Assembly: GCF_015351235.1 (NCBI RefSeq)
Contig: NZ_JADKSJ010000001.1
Coordinates: 1,629,668-1,693,667 of the forward strand
From: Plantibacter sp. VKM Ac-2880
Lineage (GTDB): Bacteria; Actinomycetota; Actinomycetes; Actinomycetales; Microbacteriaceae
Length of the DNA stretch: 64,000 bases
Reading direction: 5' to 3'
The translations under genes were made by a program, and so were the position numbers. A model generated the notes under the pieces. It did no database searches. It saw nothing but the letters and a program-made list of their open reading frames with translations, and was not told the DNA's origin. Position 1 is the first letter of the stretch, and every line of letters starts with the position of its first letter. Positions 34,599 to 44,206 of the stretch are shown here, in pieces.

Positions 34599-36158
34599 CT
34601 ACGCCGTGGGGGCCGGGGGAGCGGTGCGACGCGTGCGGCTCCGACGGCGGGGAGCGCTGTTGCCGTCGCGGTGCTCCGGGCCATGGCCGTCGTGGGTGCC
34701 CGCTGCGGGCGCGCTGCGGTCGACGGTGTCGGTCGAGGCGGCGTCGTGCGTCCGCGAGTGGGCGCGGGTGCTCGGCTGGGACTCGAGCCGGGTGCTGCTC
34801 GGCTGCGTGCGCTCGCCTCCGCGTCCGCCGCGCTCACCACCGCGACCGCCGCCGGTCCGCGAACCCTCGCGTCCGCCGCCGGTCCGCGAACCGTCGCGTC
34901 CGCCTGCGCTCCGCGAACCCTCGCGGCGCGGAGCGGGCTCGACGGCCTTGGCGGGCTTCAGCCGGCCCTTCGTGCCCTCGGCGATGCCGAGGTCGGTGAA
35001 CAGGTGCGGGCTCGACGAGTAGGTCTCCGTCGGCTCCGGCTGCCCGAACTCGAGCGCGCGGTTGATGAGCGCCCACTTGTGCAGGTCGTCCCAGTCGACG
35101 AAGGTGACGGCGATACCCGTCTTCCCGGCGCGACCGGTGCGCCCGACGCGGTGGAGGTAGGTCTTCTCGTCCTCGGGGATCGTGTGGTTGATGACGTGGG
35201 TCACGTCGTCGACGTCGATCCCGCGAGCCGCGACGTCGGTGGCGATCAGCACGTCGCGCTTCCCGGCCTTGAAGGACGCCATCGCGCGCTCGCGCTGCTC
35301 CTGGTTGAGGTCGCCGTGGACCGCTGCTGCGTTGAAGCCGCGGTCGCTCAGTTCCTCGACCAGCTTCGCGGCTGCGCGCTTCGTCCGCGTGAAGATCACG
35401 GTCTTGCCGCGACCCTCGGCCTGCAGGATGCGCGAGATCACCTCGTCCTTGTCGAGCGAGTGGGCGCGGTAGATGAGGTGCTTGATGTTGGCCTGGGTGA
35501 GGCCTTCGTCCGGGTCGCTGGCGCGGATGTGGATCGGCTTGCTCATGAAACGGCGGGCCAGGGCGACGATCGGGCCGGGCATGGTCGCCGAGAACAGCAT
35601 GGTGTGGCGGGCGGCCGGCGTCTTGGAGAACAACTTCTCGATGTCGGCGAGGAAGCCGAGGTCGAGCATCTTGTCGGCCTCGTCGAGCACCATCTCGGTG
35701 ATGTTCGAGAGGTCGAGCAGGCGCTGGTTGTTCAGGTCGATGAGGCGACCGGGCGTGCCGACGACGATCTGCGCGCCCGCCTTGAGCTGCTCGATCTGGC
35801 CTTCGTACGCCTTGCCGCCGTAGATGGAGACGAGGGTCGTGGAGCGGTTCGAGATGAGGATCTCGATGTCCTCGGACACCTGGACGGCGAGTTCGCGGGT
35901 CGGGACGACGACGAGCGTCTTGACGCCGGGTGCGGGGTCGAGACCGAGGCGCTGGACGATCGGGATGCCGAACCCGAAGGTCTTACCGGTTCCCGTCTTG
36001 GCCTGGCCGATGATGTCCTGGCCGGCGAGCCCCAGGGGGATCGTCTGCTCCTGGATGGGGAATGGGTCGATGATGCCCTTGGTCGTGAGGGCGTCGACGA
36101 TGTCCTGGTCGACACCGAGATCAGAGAAAGTCACGGAGATACCTGTCAGTGCAGTCAT
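34599..36158 (-). CDS. DEAD-box RNA helicase (RhlE-like)
   Basis: A 519-residue ATP-dependent RNA helicase. Helicase core motifs are clear: Q-motif FSDLGVDQDIVDALTTKG with PFPIQEQ, AKTGTGKT, PTRELAVQ, TPGRLID, LDEADKMLD, LFSATMPG, TDVAARGIDVDDV and HRVGRTGRAG. After residue about 400 is a low-complexity Arg/Gly/Ser tail with a 9-residue tandem repeat, as in cold-shock-type bacterial helicases. The mycobacterial rhlE (Rv3211) has the same neighbours. ATG 36158 is preceded by GAAGGTG. Regulation not visible. Confidence 0.93.
   Translation of the reverse strand: MTALTGISVTFSDLGVDQDIVDALTTKGIIDPFPIQEQTIPLGLAGQDIIGQAKTGTGKTFGFGIPIVQRLGLDPAPGVKTLVVVPTRELAVQVSEDIEILISNRSTTLVSIYGGKAYEGQIEQLKAGAQIVVGTPGRLIDLNNQRLLDLSNITEMVLDEADKMLDLGFLADIEKLFSKTPAARHTMLFSATMPGPIVALARRFMSKPIHIRASDPDEGLTQANIKHLIYRAHSLDKDEVISRILQAEGRGKTVIFTRTKRAAAKLVEELSDRGFNAAAVHGDLNQEQRERAMASFKAGKRDVLIATDVAARGIDVDDVTHVINHTIPEDEKTYLHRVGRTGRAGKTGIAVTFVDWDDLHKWALINRALEFGQPEPTETYSSSPHLFTDLGIAEGTKGRLKPAKAVEPAPRREGSRSAGGRDGSRTGGGREGSRTGGGRGGERGGRGGERTQPSSTRLESQPSTRAHSRTHDAASTDTVDRSAPAAGTHDGHGPEHRDGNSAPRRRSRTRRTAPPAPTA
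34854..34930 (-). repeat. 27-nt tandem repeat in the helicase C-terminal tail
   Basis: Three copies of a 27-base unit (starts near 34854, 34881 and 34908) encode GREGSRTGG-like nonapeptides. Copies differ at few positions, so the array may vary in number between strains. Confidence 0.75.
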
Positions 36159-36282
36159 GGTCTACACCTTCGATTGCACACAGGTGTAGGGCCCCGATCC
36201 GACGCCGGGGCACGGCTATTCTACCCGGGAGGTCCCGAGAGGCCGCTGGGCGCGCGGAACACGGCGATCGCTGCGCGACGGA

Positions 36283-36288
36283 TAGGGT
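36283..36288 (+). promoter_or_regulatory. Candidate -10 box, leaderless type
   Basis: TAGGGT ends six bases before the ATG at 36295. Confidence 0.5.
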
Positions 36289-36294
36289 GGTCGC

Positions 36295-37017
36295 ATGGCA
36301 CGTTGGTTTGCACGACGTCGGCGTCGTCCCGGCACGGAGACGCCTCGGCTGCGCTCCCGCGGCGACACGGTCCAGGCGACGCGCGTCGACCTCCACGAAC
36401 TCGCGCCGAGCACGGCGGACTACCTCGGTCAGGTGGCGCAACTCCAGCTCGGCTTCTTCATGACGCTCTCGTTCGCCGTCGAGCACGCCCCCAACGACGC
36501 CGACCGGGAGACGCTCGCCGAGGCGGCCGCGACCGCCCTGCGCAAACATCAGGCGCTTCTCGCCTGGCTCCGCCGGACGAACGACGACCCGGCCGCGGTG
36601 CTCGAACCGTTCGCGCGCTCACGTGACGAGTTCCAGGCGATCCTGCGCACCGGCACCTGGGACGAACTCCTCCTCGGCGTCCTCGTCACCCGCGGATTCC
36701 TCGACGAGTTCTTCGCGGAGCTCGCGCGCGGCCTCGACGGAGCGGACGCCCGCGACCTCGCGGCGATCGTCGCCCCGGGTCCCGAGGAGGACCCGCTCGT
36801 CGGGATCCTGCACCGCGTGATCGCCTCCCACCCGGAGCGCGCCTCGACCCTCGCGATGTGGGGACGACGCCTCCTCGGCGACACGATGCTCGTCGCGAGA
36901 TCGGCGCTCGTGACCGAGAGCAAGGCCCTGCCCGACGACGCCAGGGTCGAACCGATCTACACGGAGCTCATCGCGAACCACACGAGAAGGATGGACGCCC
37001 TCGGCCTGACAGCCTGA
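36295..37017 (+). CDS. Ferritin-like protein of the MiaE-2 family
   Basis: A 240-residue cytosolic helical protein with a basic head and ferritin-like bundle (helices around residues 40-75, 80-100, 105-150 and 155-200). The family (PF13794, tRNA 2-methylthio-N6-isopentenyladenosine hydroxylase-like) is conserved in actinobacteria next to rhlE and DUF3107. I see Glu residues in the bundle but cannot fix the metal ligands. Function in actinobacteria is unproven. ATG 36295 has a TAGGGT box six bases upstream. Confidence 0.82.
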   Translation: MARWFARRRRRPGTETPRLRSRGDTVQATRVDLHELAPSTADYLGQVAQLQLGFFMTLSFAVEHAPNDADRETLAEAAATALRKHQALLAWLRRTNDDPAAVLEPFARSRDEFQAILRTGTWDELLLGVLVTRGFLDEFFAELARGLDGADARDLAAIVAPGPEEDPLVGILHRVIASHPERASTLAMWGRRLLGDTMLVARSALVTESKALPDDARVEPIYTELIANHTRRMDALGLTA

Positions 37018-37037
37018 ACGGCAGCACCACCCCTGAC

Positions 37038-37077
37038 GCACGATGCCGCCGCTCCGGATGGAGCGGCGGCATCGTGC
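37038..37077. terminator. Bidirectional hairpin terminator
   Basis: A perfect 18-bp stem (37038-37055 against 37060-37077) with a GGAT tetraloop lies between convergent genes, the strongest hairpin in the window. Confidence 0.88.
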
Positions 37078-37092
37078 GGTGTCGCCTGCGCG

Positions 37093-37392
37093 TCAGACGG
37101 TGGCCCCGTTCTGGAGCCGTGCGAGCATGGCGTCGTCGGAGGCGGTGCGGACGCGGACGAGCACGATGTCGACCACGATGCTCACGATCGCTGAGGCGCC
37201 GAAGGCGGCGACCCAGATCCAACCGCCGTCCCAGGCCATGCCGGCCCAGGTCGCCACGACCCACACGACGGCGGCGACGAGGGTGGCGACCGCCGGGACG
37301 AGCGCCGCTCCATGCTGGTCCCTGCCCGGCAGGAGGTAGCGGACGGCCAGCCCGAGGATGGCGCCGCCGAGCACGACGAAGAGGAGCTCCAT
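37093..37392 (-). CDS. Small three-helix membrane protein
   Basis: A 99-residue hydrophobic protein with about three transmembrane segments (residues 3-22, 30-52 and 57-80) and a short charged tail. No family recognised. ATG 37392 lies two bases after the DUF3107 stop, so it is co-transcribed and translationally coupled. Function unknown. Confidence 0.75.
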   Translation of the reverse strand: MELLFVVLGGAILGLAVRYLLPGRDQHGAALVPAVATLVAAVVWVVATWAGMAWDGGWIWVAAFGASAIVSIVVDIVLVRVRTASDDAMLARLQNGATV

Positions 37393-37394
37393 GA

Positions 37395-37619
37395 TCAGCC
37401 GACGAATCCGATGCGGCGCGACTCCTCGGTTCCGAGCTCGACATAGCCGATGCCCGCGGTCGGGATGAGGTAGCTGGTGCCCTTGTCGTCCTTCAGCGAG
37501 AGCAGCTTCGCGTCCGTCTCGAGGGCGGTCTTGACCGCCTGTTCGATCTCGGCTGCGGGCTGCGAGGTCTCGAAGCCGATCTCGCGAGGGCTGTTGAGGA
37601 TTCCGATGCGAATTTCCAC
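37395..37619 (-). CDS. DUF3107 small protein (TB9.4-like)
   Basis: A 74-residue protein, starting (M)EIRIGILNSPREIGFET and containing SQPAAEIEQAVKTALETDAKLL, conserved in actinobacteria (DUF3107; tuberculosis Rv3208A). Function unknown; probably a single beta-alpha-beta domain. The GTG at 37619 has AAAGG eight bases upstream. The frame is open another 247 codons upstream in antisense to adnA, but without bias or similarity. Confidence 0.92.
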   Translation of the reverse strand: MEIRIGILNSPREIGFETSQPAAEIEQAVKTALETDAKLLSLKDDKGTSYLIPTAGIGYVELGTEESRRIGFVG

Positions 37620-37747
37620 TTTGAGTGCCTTTCGGTTGCGTAGGGCAAGACTACGGGAGTCACCGTCGACGGGCCCGTCGCGGTCGCCTGCTGTCAGCGA
37701 ACACCGGAACGCCGCCCGGCGGTCGCGACGATGTCGGCGGCCTCCGG

Positions 37748-37753
37748 TAACGT
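37748..37753 (+). promoter_or_regulatory. Candidate -10 box for adnA, leaderless type
   Basis: TAACGT ends seven bases before the chosen ATG at 37761. Confidence 0.45.
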
Positions 37754-37760
37754 GCGGTCC

Positions 37761-40700
37761 ATGACCGGTTCCGACGCCTCCGACCTCCCCACGGTCGCGG
37801 TCCACGACCAGCACCATGCGGCCTCCGTCGAGGCACTCGCCCCGCTCGACGACGCGCAGTCCGCCGTGCTGCGGCTCCCGGACGGACGATCGGCCGTGGT
37901 GCTCGGTGCGCCGGGCACCGGGAAGACGACGACGCTCGTCGAAGCGGTCGCGGAGCGCGTGCACGCGCGCGGCTACGGGACCGACGAACTGATCGTCATC
38001 GCCGCATCCCGATCCTCCGCGCAAGTCCTCCGCGACCGCCTCGAGGCGCGGGTCGCCAGGGCGACGCCCGGATCGCTCGCCCGCACGGCGATCTCCCTGG
38101 CGCTCGAGGTCATCGCCGGCTCCGGCGCGTTCGCCGGCACCGGGCGGCCTCGGCTGCTCACCGGAGGCGAGCAGGACCAGACCATCTCCGAACGCCTGCT
38201 CGGCGACGAGGCGGACGGCACCGGCCCGGTGTGGCCCGCGGAGCTCGGGCCCGAGGTCAGGCGTCTCCAGGGCTTCCGCACCGAACTCCGCAACCTCATG
38301 GAGCGGAGCGTCGAGCACGACATCGCGCCCGCCGAGCTGCATCGGCTCGGCACACTCCACGACCGCCCGGAGTGGATCGCCTCAGCCGCCTTCATCGAAG
38401 GGTTCCTGGCGGACGACTGGCGCGGCCACCTCACGCCGGCCGCCGCGCTGGCGCGCGCCGCTCGGCTCCTGGACGAGCAGCAGCCGGGCACCGGTGTCCT
38501 CGGACGCCTCCGGGTGGTGTTCGTGGACGACGCGCAGGAGGCGACGCACGGGGTGCTGCAGCTGTTGGCGGCCCTCGCCCGCCACGGGATCACCATCGTG
38601 GCCTTCGGTGACCCCGACCTCACCACCGGCGCCTTCCACGGTGCTCGCGCCGACGCGCTCGGGCGGTTCGGCGAGGTGCTCGGCCGCCCCGTGGACGCAC
38701 TGCTGCTCGAACAGGTGCATCGCGGCACCCCGGGCATCCGCGCGACCGTGCGCGGCGTGACCGACCGCATCGGTACCGCGGGCGCGGGGCGCCACCGGCA
38801 GGCCGCTGCTCCGATCGCGGACGCTGCTGCTCCCGAGCGTCCGGTCGTCACGGTGGCTGCAGGGTCGCCGGCCGCGCAGATCGCGGTCATCGCGAGGTTC
38901 CTGCGCGAACGCCACGTGCTGGACGGGGTCCCGTGGGCCGAGATGGCCGTGGTCGTGAGGAGCGGTGGACTCATCCCGGCGATCGAGCGGGGGTTGTCGT
39001 CGCTCGAGGTGCCCACGCGGGCGAGCACCGGCGGAGCACCACTGCGGGAGCACCCCTTCGTCAGGGCGATCCTGCTCGCCGTCTCGGTCGCGCTCGGGCG
39101 CACTCCGCTCGACGCGGAGGTCGTGACCGAACTCCTCCACAGCGCCCTCGGCGGGCTCGACTCGATCGGGGTCAGACGCCTTCGCGCGGCGCTCCGGCAC
39201 GCGGACCTCGCGCACGGGCTCGACCGCAGCGCCGACCGTCTGCTGGAAGAGGCGTTCGCCGTCCCCGGCGCGCTGATCGGTCTCGAGACGCCGTCGGCCG
39301 CCCGCGCCCGGTCCCTCGCCGACAGCCTCGCCGAGGCCCGGGCGCAGGCGGCAGCGGGGGCGTCGGCCGAGGAACTCGTCTACGGGCTCTGGTCCCGGAG
39401 CGGTCTCGAACGCGGCTGGGTGGCGCTGTCGAAAGGCAGCGGGCAGGCCGCCGAGGAGGCGAACCGCGACCTCGACGCGATCACGCAGCTGGCCGACGCC
39501 GCGCGCACCTTCGTCGAGTCCGAACCGGAGACCCCGGCCTCCGTCTTCCTCGACCGACTCCTCGAACAGACGGTCGGCGACGATTCACTGGCTCCGACGG
39601 GATTCCGGCAAGCGGTCACGATCGCGACACCGGCCGCCCTCGTCGGGACGGCGTTCGACACGGTCGTGGTCGCCGGGGTACAGGACGGGGTCTGGCCGAA
39701 CCTCCGGGTCCGGGACTCCCTGCTCGGTGCCTCGGAGCTCGTAGAGCTGCTGGAGGGCACCGCGACGGCCACCGCCGACGCCAGACGAGCGGTCCTCCAC
39801 GACGAGCTCCGACTCTTCGCTCAGGCGACCTCGCGGGCGAACCGGTCGCTCATGGTGGTCGCGGTCGTCGACGAAGACCACCAGGCGAGCCCGTTCCTCA
39901 CCCTGCTCCCGAGCCCGGACCCGCACCGCGCGGCGCTCTCACCGCTGTCGCTCCGTGGGCTCGTCGGCACCCTCCGTCGCTCGCTCACCCGGCGCGTCCG
40001 TCCCGCCGACCCGGCTGAGCGCGCCGCCTCGGCGTCCGCCCTGGCGATCCTCGCGGAGGCGGGCGTGCCCGGCGCGCCGCCGGCGGAGTGGTACGGCGTG
40101 GCGGAGCCCACCTCGACGGAACCGCTCCACGACCCGACCGTCGAGGAGCTCCCGGTCTCCCCGTCGCGCATGGAGGCTTTCGAGGAGTGCCCGCTGCACT
40201 GGGCGATCGCACGCCTGGGCGGCGGAGCGTCGGGGTTCGCCTCCGGACTCGGCACGATCGTGCATGCCGCCCTCGAACACGCCGAGTCGTCCGACGAGTC
40301 GGCCCTCTGGGCGGCCGTCGAGGATCGCTGGGACGAGCTGCACTTCGAGGCCTCCTGGGAGGGCGAGGCGACGAAGCGCCGAGCGGCGGAACTCGTCCAC
40401 CGGCTGTCGGCGTACCTGCACGACGCGGAGCGGACCGGGGTGACGTCCATCGGGAACGAGAGCCGGTTCAGCCTCCGCATCCCGATCGGAGAGCTGGGCG
40501 GGGCGGCCGTCCTCGGCGGGTCGATCGACCGCGTCGAGGTCGTGCCGGCCGCCGACGGGACGAAGCGGGTGGTGATCGCCGACCTCAAGACGGGTGGTTC
40601 AGCGCCCCGACAGGATCGCGATGTCGCCGACATGGCTCAGCTCGGCGCCTACCAGCTCGCCCTCGCGTCCGGCGCGATCGACGGCACGGAAGGGATGCCG

Positions 40701-40934
40701 AGCGGCGGGGCGAAGCTCATCGTCGTCTCGGCGGGTACCAAGCGCAAGGAGTATTACGACCCGGCTCAGCCGCCGCTCGACGACGACGCCCTCGACCGCT
40801 TCCGCGAGCGCGTGGTCGCCGATGCCATCGGCATGGCCGGCGCGGTGTTCGAGGCGCGGGTCGGCACGCACTGCCACGACCCGTTCGCCTTCGGTGAATG
40901 CGCTATCCACGTCGTCCCGGCGGTGAGCTCATGA
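37761..40934 (+). CDS. adnA: AdnA-type helicase-nuclease subunit
   Basis: A 1057-residue UvrD-like protein, one subunit of the actinobacterial double-strand-break resecting motor AdnAB. Motifs: Walker A LGAPGTGKTTT (residues 48-58), VFVDDAQEATHG, a UvrD-like second half, and a C-terminal RecB-family PD-(D/E)XK nuclease: SPSRMEAFEECPLHW, GTIVHAALEH, SIDRVEV and VVIADLKTGG. Cysteines flank the nuclease (EECPLHW and GTHCHDPFAFGECAIH), a layout recalling the Fe-S staple of AddB, but I count three rather than four. The ATG at 37761 is preferred over 37731 because of the -10 box. Its stop overlaps adnB by four bases (ATGA). Confidence 0.9.
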   Translation: MTGSDASDLPTVAVHDQHHAASVEALAPLDDAQSAVLRLPDGRSAVVLGAPGTGKTTTLVEAVAERVHARGYGTDELIVIAASRSSAQVLRDRLEARVARATPGSLARTAISLALEVIAGSGAFAGTGRPRLLTGGEQDQTISERLLGDEADGTGPVWPAELGPEVRRLQGFRTELRNLMERSVEHDIAPAELHRLGTLHDRPEWIASAAFIEGFLADDWRGHLTPAAALARAARLLDEQQPGTGVLGRLRVVFVDDAQEATHGVLQLLAALARHGITIVAFGDPDLTTGAFHGARADALGRFGEVLGRPVDALLLEQVHRGTPGIRATVRGVTDRIGTAGAGRHRQAAAPIADAAAPERPVVTVAAGSPAAQIAVIARFLRERHVLDGVPWAEMAVVVRSGGLIPAIERGLSSLEVPTRASTGGAPLREHPFVRAILLAVSVALGRTPLDAEVVTELLHSALGGLDSIGVRRLRAALRHADLAHGLDRSADRLLEEAFAVPGALIGLETPSAARARSLADSLAEARAQAAAGASAEELVYGLWSRSGLERGWVALSKGSGQAAEEANRDLDAITQLADAARTFVESEPETPASVFLDRLLEQTVGDDSLAPTGFRQAVTIATPAALVGTAFDTVVVAGVQDGVWPNLRVRDSLLGASELVELLEGTATATADARRAVLHDELRLFAQATSRANRSLMVVAVVDEDHQASPFLTLLPSPDPHRAALSPLSLRGLVGTLRRSLTRRVRPADPAERAASASALAILAEAGVPGAPPAEWYGVAEPTSTEPLHDPTVEELPVSPSRMEAFEECPLHWAIARLGGGASGFASGLGTIVHAALEHAESSDESALWAAVEDRWDELHFEASWEGEATKRRAAELVHRLSAYLHDAERTGVTSIGNESRFSLRIPIGELGGAAVLGGSIDRVEVVPAADGTKRVVIADLKTGGSAPRQDRDVADMAQLGAYQLALASGAIDGTEGMPSGGAKLIVVSAGTKRKEYYDPAQPPLDDDALDRFRERVVADAIGMAGAVFEARVGTHCHDPFAFGECAIHVVPAVSS

Positions 40935-43900
40935 CCACGGAGCAGACGTATTCGGCCGAGACGCTCGCCGGCCTGCTCGGACTCCCACAACCGACGGCAC
41001 AACAGGTGGAGGTCATCGAGGCGCCGATGGCTCCGGTCCTCGTCGTCGCCGGAGCGGGGAGTGGGAAGACCGAGACCATGGCGTCGCGGGTCGTCTGGCT
41101 GCTCGCGAACCGGCACGTGGACGTCGGCGGGATCCTCGGTCTCACCTTCACCAGGAAGGCCGCCGGCGAACTCGCGGCGAGGATCGGGAAGCGGATCGCC
41201 GCCCTGCAGGACGTCGGGATCCTCGATCCCGCGGCCGACGCCCTCTTCGACCGCCCGGACGTCTCGACCTACAACGCCTATGCGAACGCGCTCTTCCGCG
41301 ACAACGCCCTCCTCGTGGGCCGCGAACCGGAGTCCGTCCTCCTGTCGGAGGCGTCGGCATGGCGGCTGGCACGCCGGATCGTCGTCCGACACGGCGACGA
41401 GCGACTGTCGACCCTCGGCAAATCGGTCGACCAGGTCGCCGAACTCGTCCTCTCGCTCAGTCACGAGCTGGCGGAGATCGACGGCACGACCGAGGACCTG
41501 CTGGGCTTCGTCGAGCAGTTCGTCGGGATCGCCGAGCTGCCCGACGGCGGCCGTGGTTCCTACGCACAGGTGGATCAGGCGGTCGCCGTCGTGGGTGCCC
41601 TGCCGGTCCTGCTCGACCTGGCTCTGCGCTACGCCGACGAGAAGCGACGTCAGGGGCTCGTCGAGTTCTCCGACCAGGTCGCGCTCGCGCTCGCCGCGTG
41701 CGAGCGTTCACCGAAGGTCGCCAAGGTCGCACGAGAACGAGCGGGCGTCGTCCTGCTCGACGAGTACCAGGACACGTCAGTCGTGCAGACGAGGCTCCTG
41801 TCGACGCTGTTCGCCGACCACCCCGTCATGGCGGTCGGCGATCCGCACCAGTCCATCTACGGCTGGCGCGGGGCGAGCGCCGCGAACCTGGCGCGGTTCT
41901 CCCGGGACTTCGGGCGGGAGGCCGCCGCGACGCAGTACAACCTGTCGACGAGCTGGCGGAACGACCGCCGGATCCTCGAGGCGGCCAACGTCCTCGTCCG
42001 TCCCCTCCAGCAGCAGGCGCAGGCGGCTGCGCGGCTGCGCGTCCTCGACCTCGAGCCGAAGCCGGGAGCGGGCGAGGGGTCGCTCTCGGTCGACGTCAGC
42101 GAGACGAGTACCGAGGAGGTGCGCGTGGTCGCCGAGTGGTGCGCCGACCGCTTGCTCGCCCACCGCGGGGGAGACCCGGCCGGTTCCGCCGCCATCCTGT
42201 TCCGCGCCCGCCGGCCCATGCAGGACTTCGCCGACGGCCTGGCCGCGCTCGGCGTGCCGCACCACATCCTCGGGCTCGGCGGTCTGCTCTCGTCCCCCGA
42301 GATCGTCGACGTGACAGCGGCGCTCCGCGTCATCCACGACCCGGGCGCCGGATCCGCGCTCATCAGGCTCTTGAGTGGGCCGCGGTGGCGGATCGGCGTC
42401 CGCGATCTCGGTCACCTCGTGGAGGTGGCCCGGTATCTGCAGGCCATCGACTGGAAGACGAAACGGTACGACGCCGAGCTCGCCGCCAGGCTCCGCGAAT
42501 CGGTCGCCGACGACGACGGACGTTCCATCATCGACGCGGTCGACTTCATCGCCGCCGACCGTGTGCCGGCCGGACTGGCGGCCGGGTTCACCGAGGAAGG
42601 CCGGTCGCGGATCCGGGAGGCAGGGCTGGTGTTCGCCTCCCTCCGACGCCGGGTGGGCAGCGGCCTCCCGGACCTCGTCAGGGCCGTCGAGCGCGAGCTG
42701 CGACTCGACATCGAGGTCGTCGCGAACGAGTCCACCGGATCCGCGGCCCGGGCGTCCGCACGACTGCAGGCGTTCCACGACGAGATCATCTCGTTCATCG
42801 CGGCCGAGGAGCAGGTCAACCTCGGGAGTCTGCTCGCCTGGATCGACCGATCGCTCGGCCGGGACGATCTCGGTCCGGCCGGTGAGGCACCCGACCAGGG
42901 GGCCGTCCAACTCCTGACCATCCACGGGTCGAAGGGGCTCGAATGGGATCACGTGGTGATCCCGCGGCTCGTCGTCGACGAGCTCCCGGCGAAACCGAAG
43001 GATGGCAAGGGTTGGGTCGGGCTCGGCACGCTGCCCTACGACTTCCGCGGCGACGCAGCGGAACTCCCGGAGTTCGCCTGGCGGACGGCCGAGACCCGTA
43101 AGGAGGTCGTCGACGCCCAGGCCGCCTTCTCGGAGGCGCTGTCCGCACGGGCGCTCGACGAGGAACGGCGCCTCGCCTATGTGGCGGTCACGCGGGCGAA
43201 GCACGACCTCCTGCTCACCGGATCGTTCTGGTCCGGCGAGCGGAAACGACCCCGTGCGGCCAGCACATACCTCGAGGAACTGGCCGACGCCGGCGTCATC
43301 GGTGAGCTCCCCGCGGCGTCGGCGTTCGAGGAGAACCCCATCGACACCGGCGCCGCCGTCGTGCAGTGGCCGCTCGACCCGCTCGGACCCCGTCGCGCCG
43401 TCGTGGAACGGGCGGCGGCCGAGGTCGAGGAACGCCGCGGGCTCCCGGAGGCCGGACTCCTGGCGACACTCGGACCGCTCGAGAACGAGCTGACCCTGCT
43501 GCTGGAGGAACGTCGCCGTGCCGCGACGACCAGCGCGCGCGGCGAACTCCCCGTGAGGATCCCGGCCTCGAGGTTCAAGGAGTTCGTCACCGAACCCGAG
43601 GCTGCCCTCGAGCGGCTCCGGCGCCCGGTGCCACAGCGACCCTACCGACAGACCCGACTGGGGACCCGGTTCCATTCCTGGGTCGAGGCGCACTACGAGC
43701 GGCACGGGCTCCAGGAACTCGTGGACGCCGGCCCCGACGAGCTCGACCTCGAAGCCCCAGGCGCGGACGCCGCCGAGCGCACCGGTTTCGAGGAGCTCGT
43801 CGAACGGTTCCTCGCCTCGGAGTGGGCGGACGTCCGTCCGATCGAGGTCGAGACGGAGATCCACGTTCCGCTGGGCGACACCGGTCGCCTGGTGGTGTGC

Positions 43901-44206
43901 AAGCTCGACGCCGTGTTCCAGCGCGGGGATCGCTTCGAGATCGTCGACTGGAAGACGGGTGGGATGCCGACGACGCCGGAGGACGTGCGGAACGCCTCGT
44001 TCCAGCTCGCGCTGTACCGGCTCGCGTACGCACACCATCGGGACATCGACCCCGAGCGCATCGACGCCGTGCTCTACTACGTCACGCACGACGTGCAGCT
44101 GCGTCCCGAACGCCTCTACTCGGAGGAGGAGCTCCTGTCGGAGTGGGAGCGGTCCTTCGGGGTTGACGCGGCGTCCCAGAGCTCGAACGACGAGGTGTCG
44201 ATCTGA
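40931..44206 (+). CDS. adnB: AdnB-type helicase-nuclease subunit
   Basis: A 1091-residue UvrD-family helicase and nuclease, partner of AdnA. Helicase motifs: GAGSGKTETM (residues 41-50), LTFTRKAA, LLDEYQDTS, QSIYGWRGA, LTIHGSKGLEWDHV and AYVAVTRAKHDL. The C-terminal nuclease shows RFHSWVEAHYE, VETEIHV and FEIVDWKTG. In mycobacteria AdnB is the motor that drives translocation. The start is the ATG in the ATGA overlap with adnA. The C-terminus overlaps the convergent phosphotransferase-like gene by 91 bases. Confidence 0.92.
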   Translation: MTTEQTYSAETLAGLLGLPQPTAQQVEVIEAPMAPVLVVAGAGSGKTETMASRVVWLLANRHVDVGGILGLTFTRKAAGELAARIGKRIAALQDVGILDPAADALFDRPDVSTYNAYANALFRDNALLVGREPESVLLSEASAWRLARRIVVRHGDERLSTLGKSVDQVAELVLSLSHELAEIDGTTEDLLGFVEQFVGIAELPDGGRGSYAQVDQAVAVVGALPVLLDLALRYADEKRRQGLVEFSDQVALALAACERSPKVAKVARERAGVVLLDEYQDTSVVQTRLLSTLFADHPVMAVGDPHQSIYGWRGASAANLARFSRDFGREAAATQYNLSTSWRNDRRILEAANVLVRPLQQQAQAAARLRVLDLEPKPGAGEGSLSVDVSETSTEEVRVVAEWCADRLLAHRGGDPAGSAAILFRARRPMQDFADGLAALGVPHHILGLGGLLSSPEIVDVTAALRVIHDPGAGSALIRLLSGPRWRIGVRDLGHLVEVARYLQAIDWKTKRYDAELAARLRESVADDDGRSIIDAVDFIAADRVPAGLAAGFTEEGRSRIREAGLVFASLRRRVGSGLPDLVRAVERELRLDIEVVANESTGSAARASARLQAFHDEIISFIAAEEQVNLGSLLAWIDRSLGRDDLGPAGEAPDQGAVQLLTIHGSKGLEWDHVVIPRLVVDELPAKPKDGKGWVGLGTLPYDFRGDAAELPEFAWRTAETRKEVVDAQAAFSEALSARALDEERRLAYVAVTRAKHDLLLTGSFWSGERKRPRAASTYLEELADAGVIGELPAASAFEENPIDTGAAVVQWPLDPLGPRRAVVERAAAEVEERRGLPEAGLLATLGPLENELTLLLEERRRAATTSARGELPVRIPASRFKEFVTEPEAALERLRRPVPQRPYRQTRLGTRFHSWVEAHYERHGLQELVDAGPDELDLEAPGADAAERTGFEELVERFLASEWADVRPIEVETEIHVPLGDTGRLVVCKLDAVFQRGDRFEIVDWKTGGMPTTPEDVRNASFQLALYRLAYAHHRDIDPERIDAVLYYVTHDVQLRPERLYSEEELLSEWERSFGVDAASQSSNDEVSI

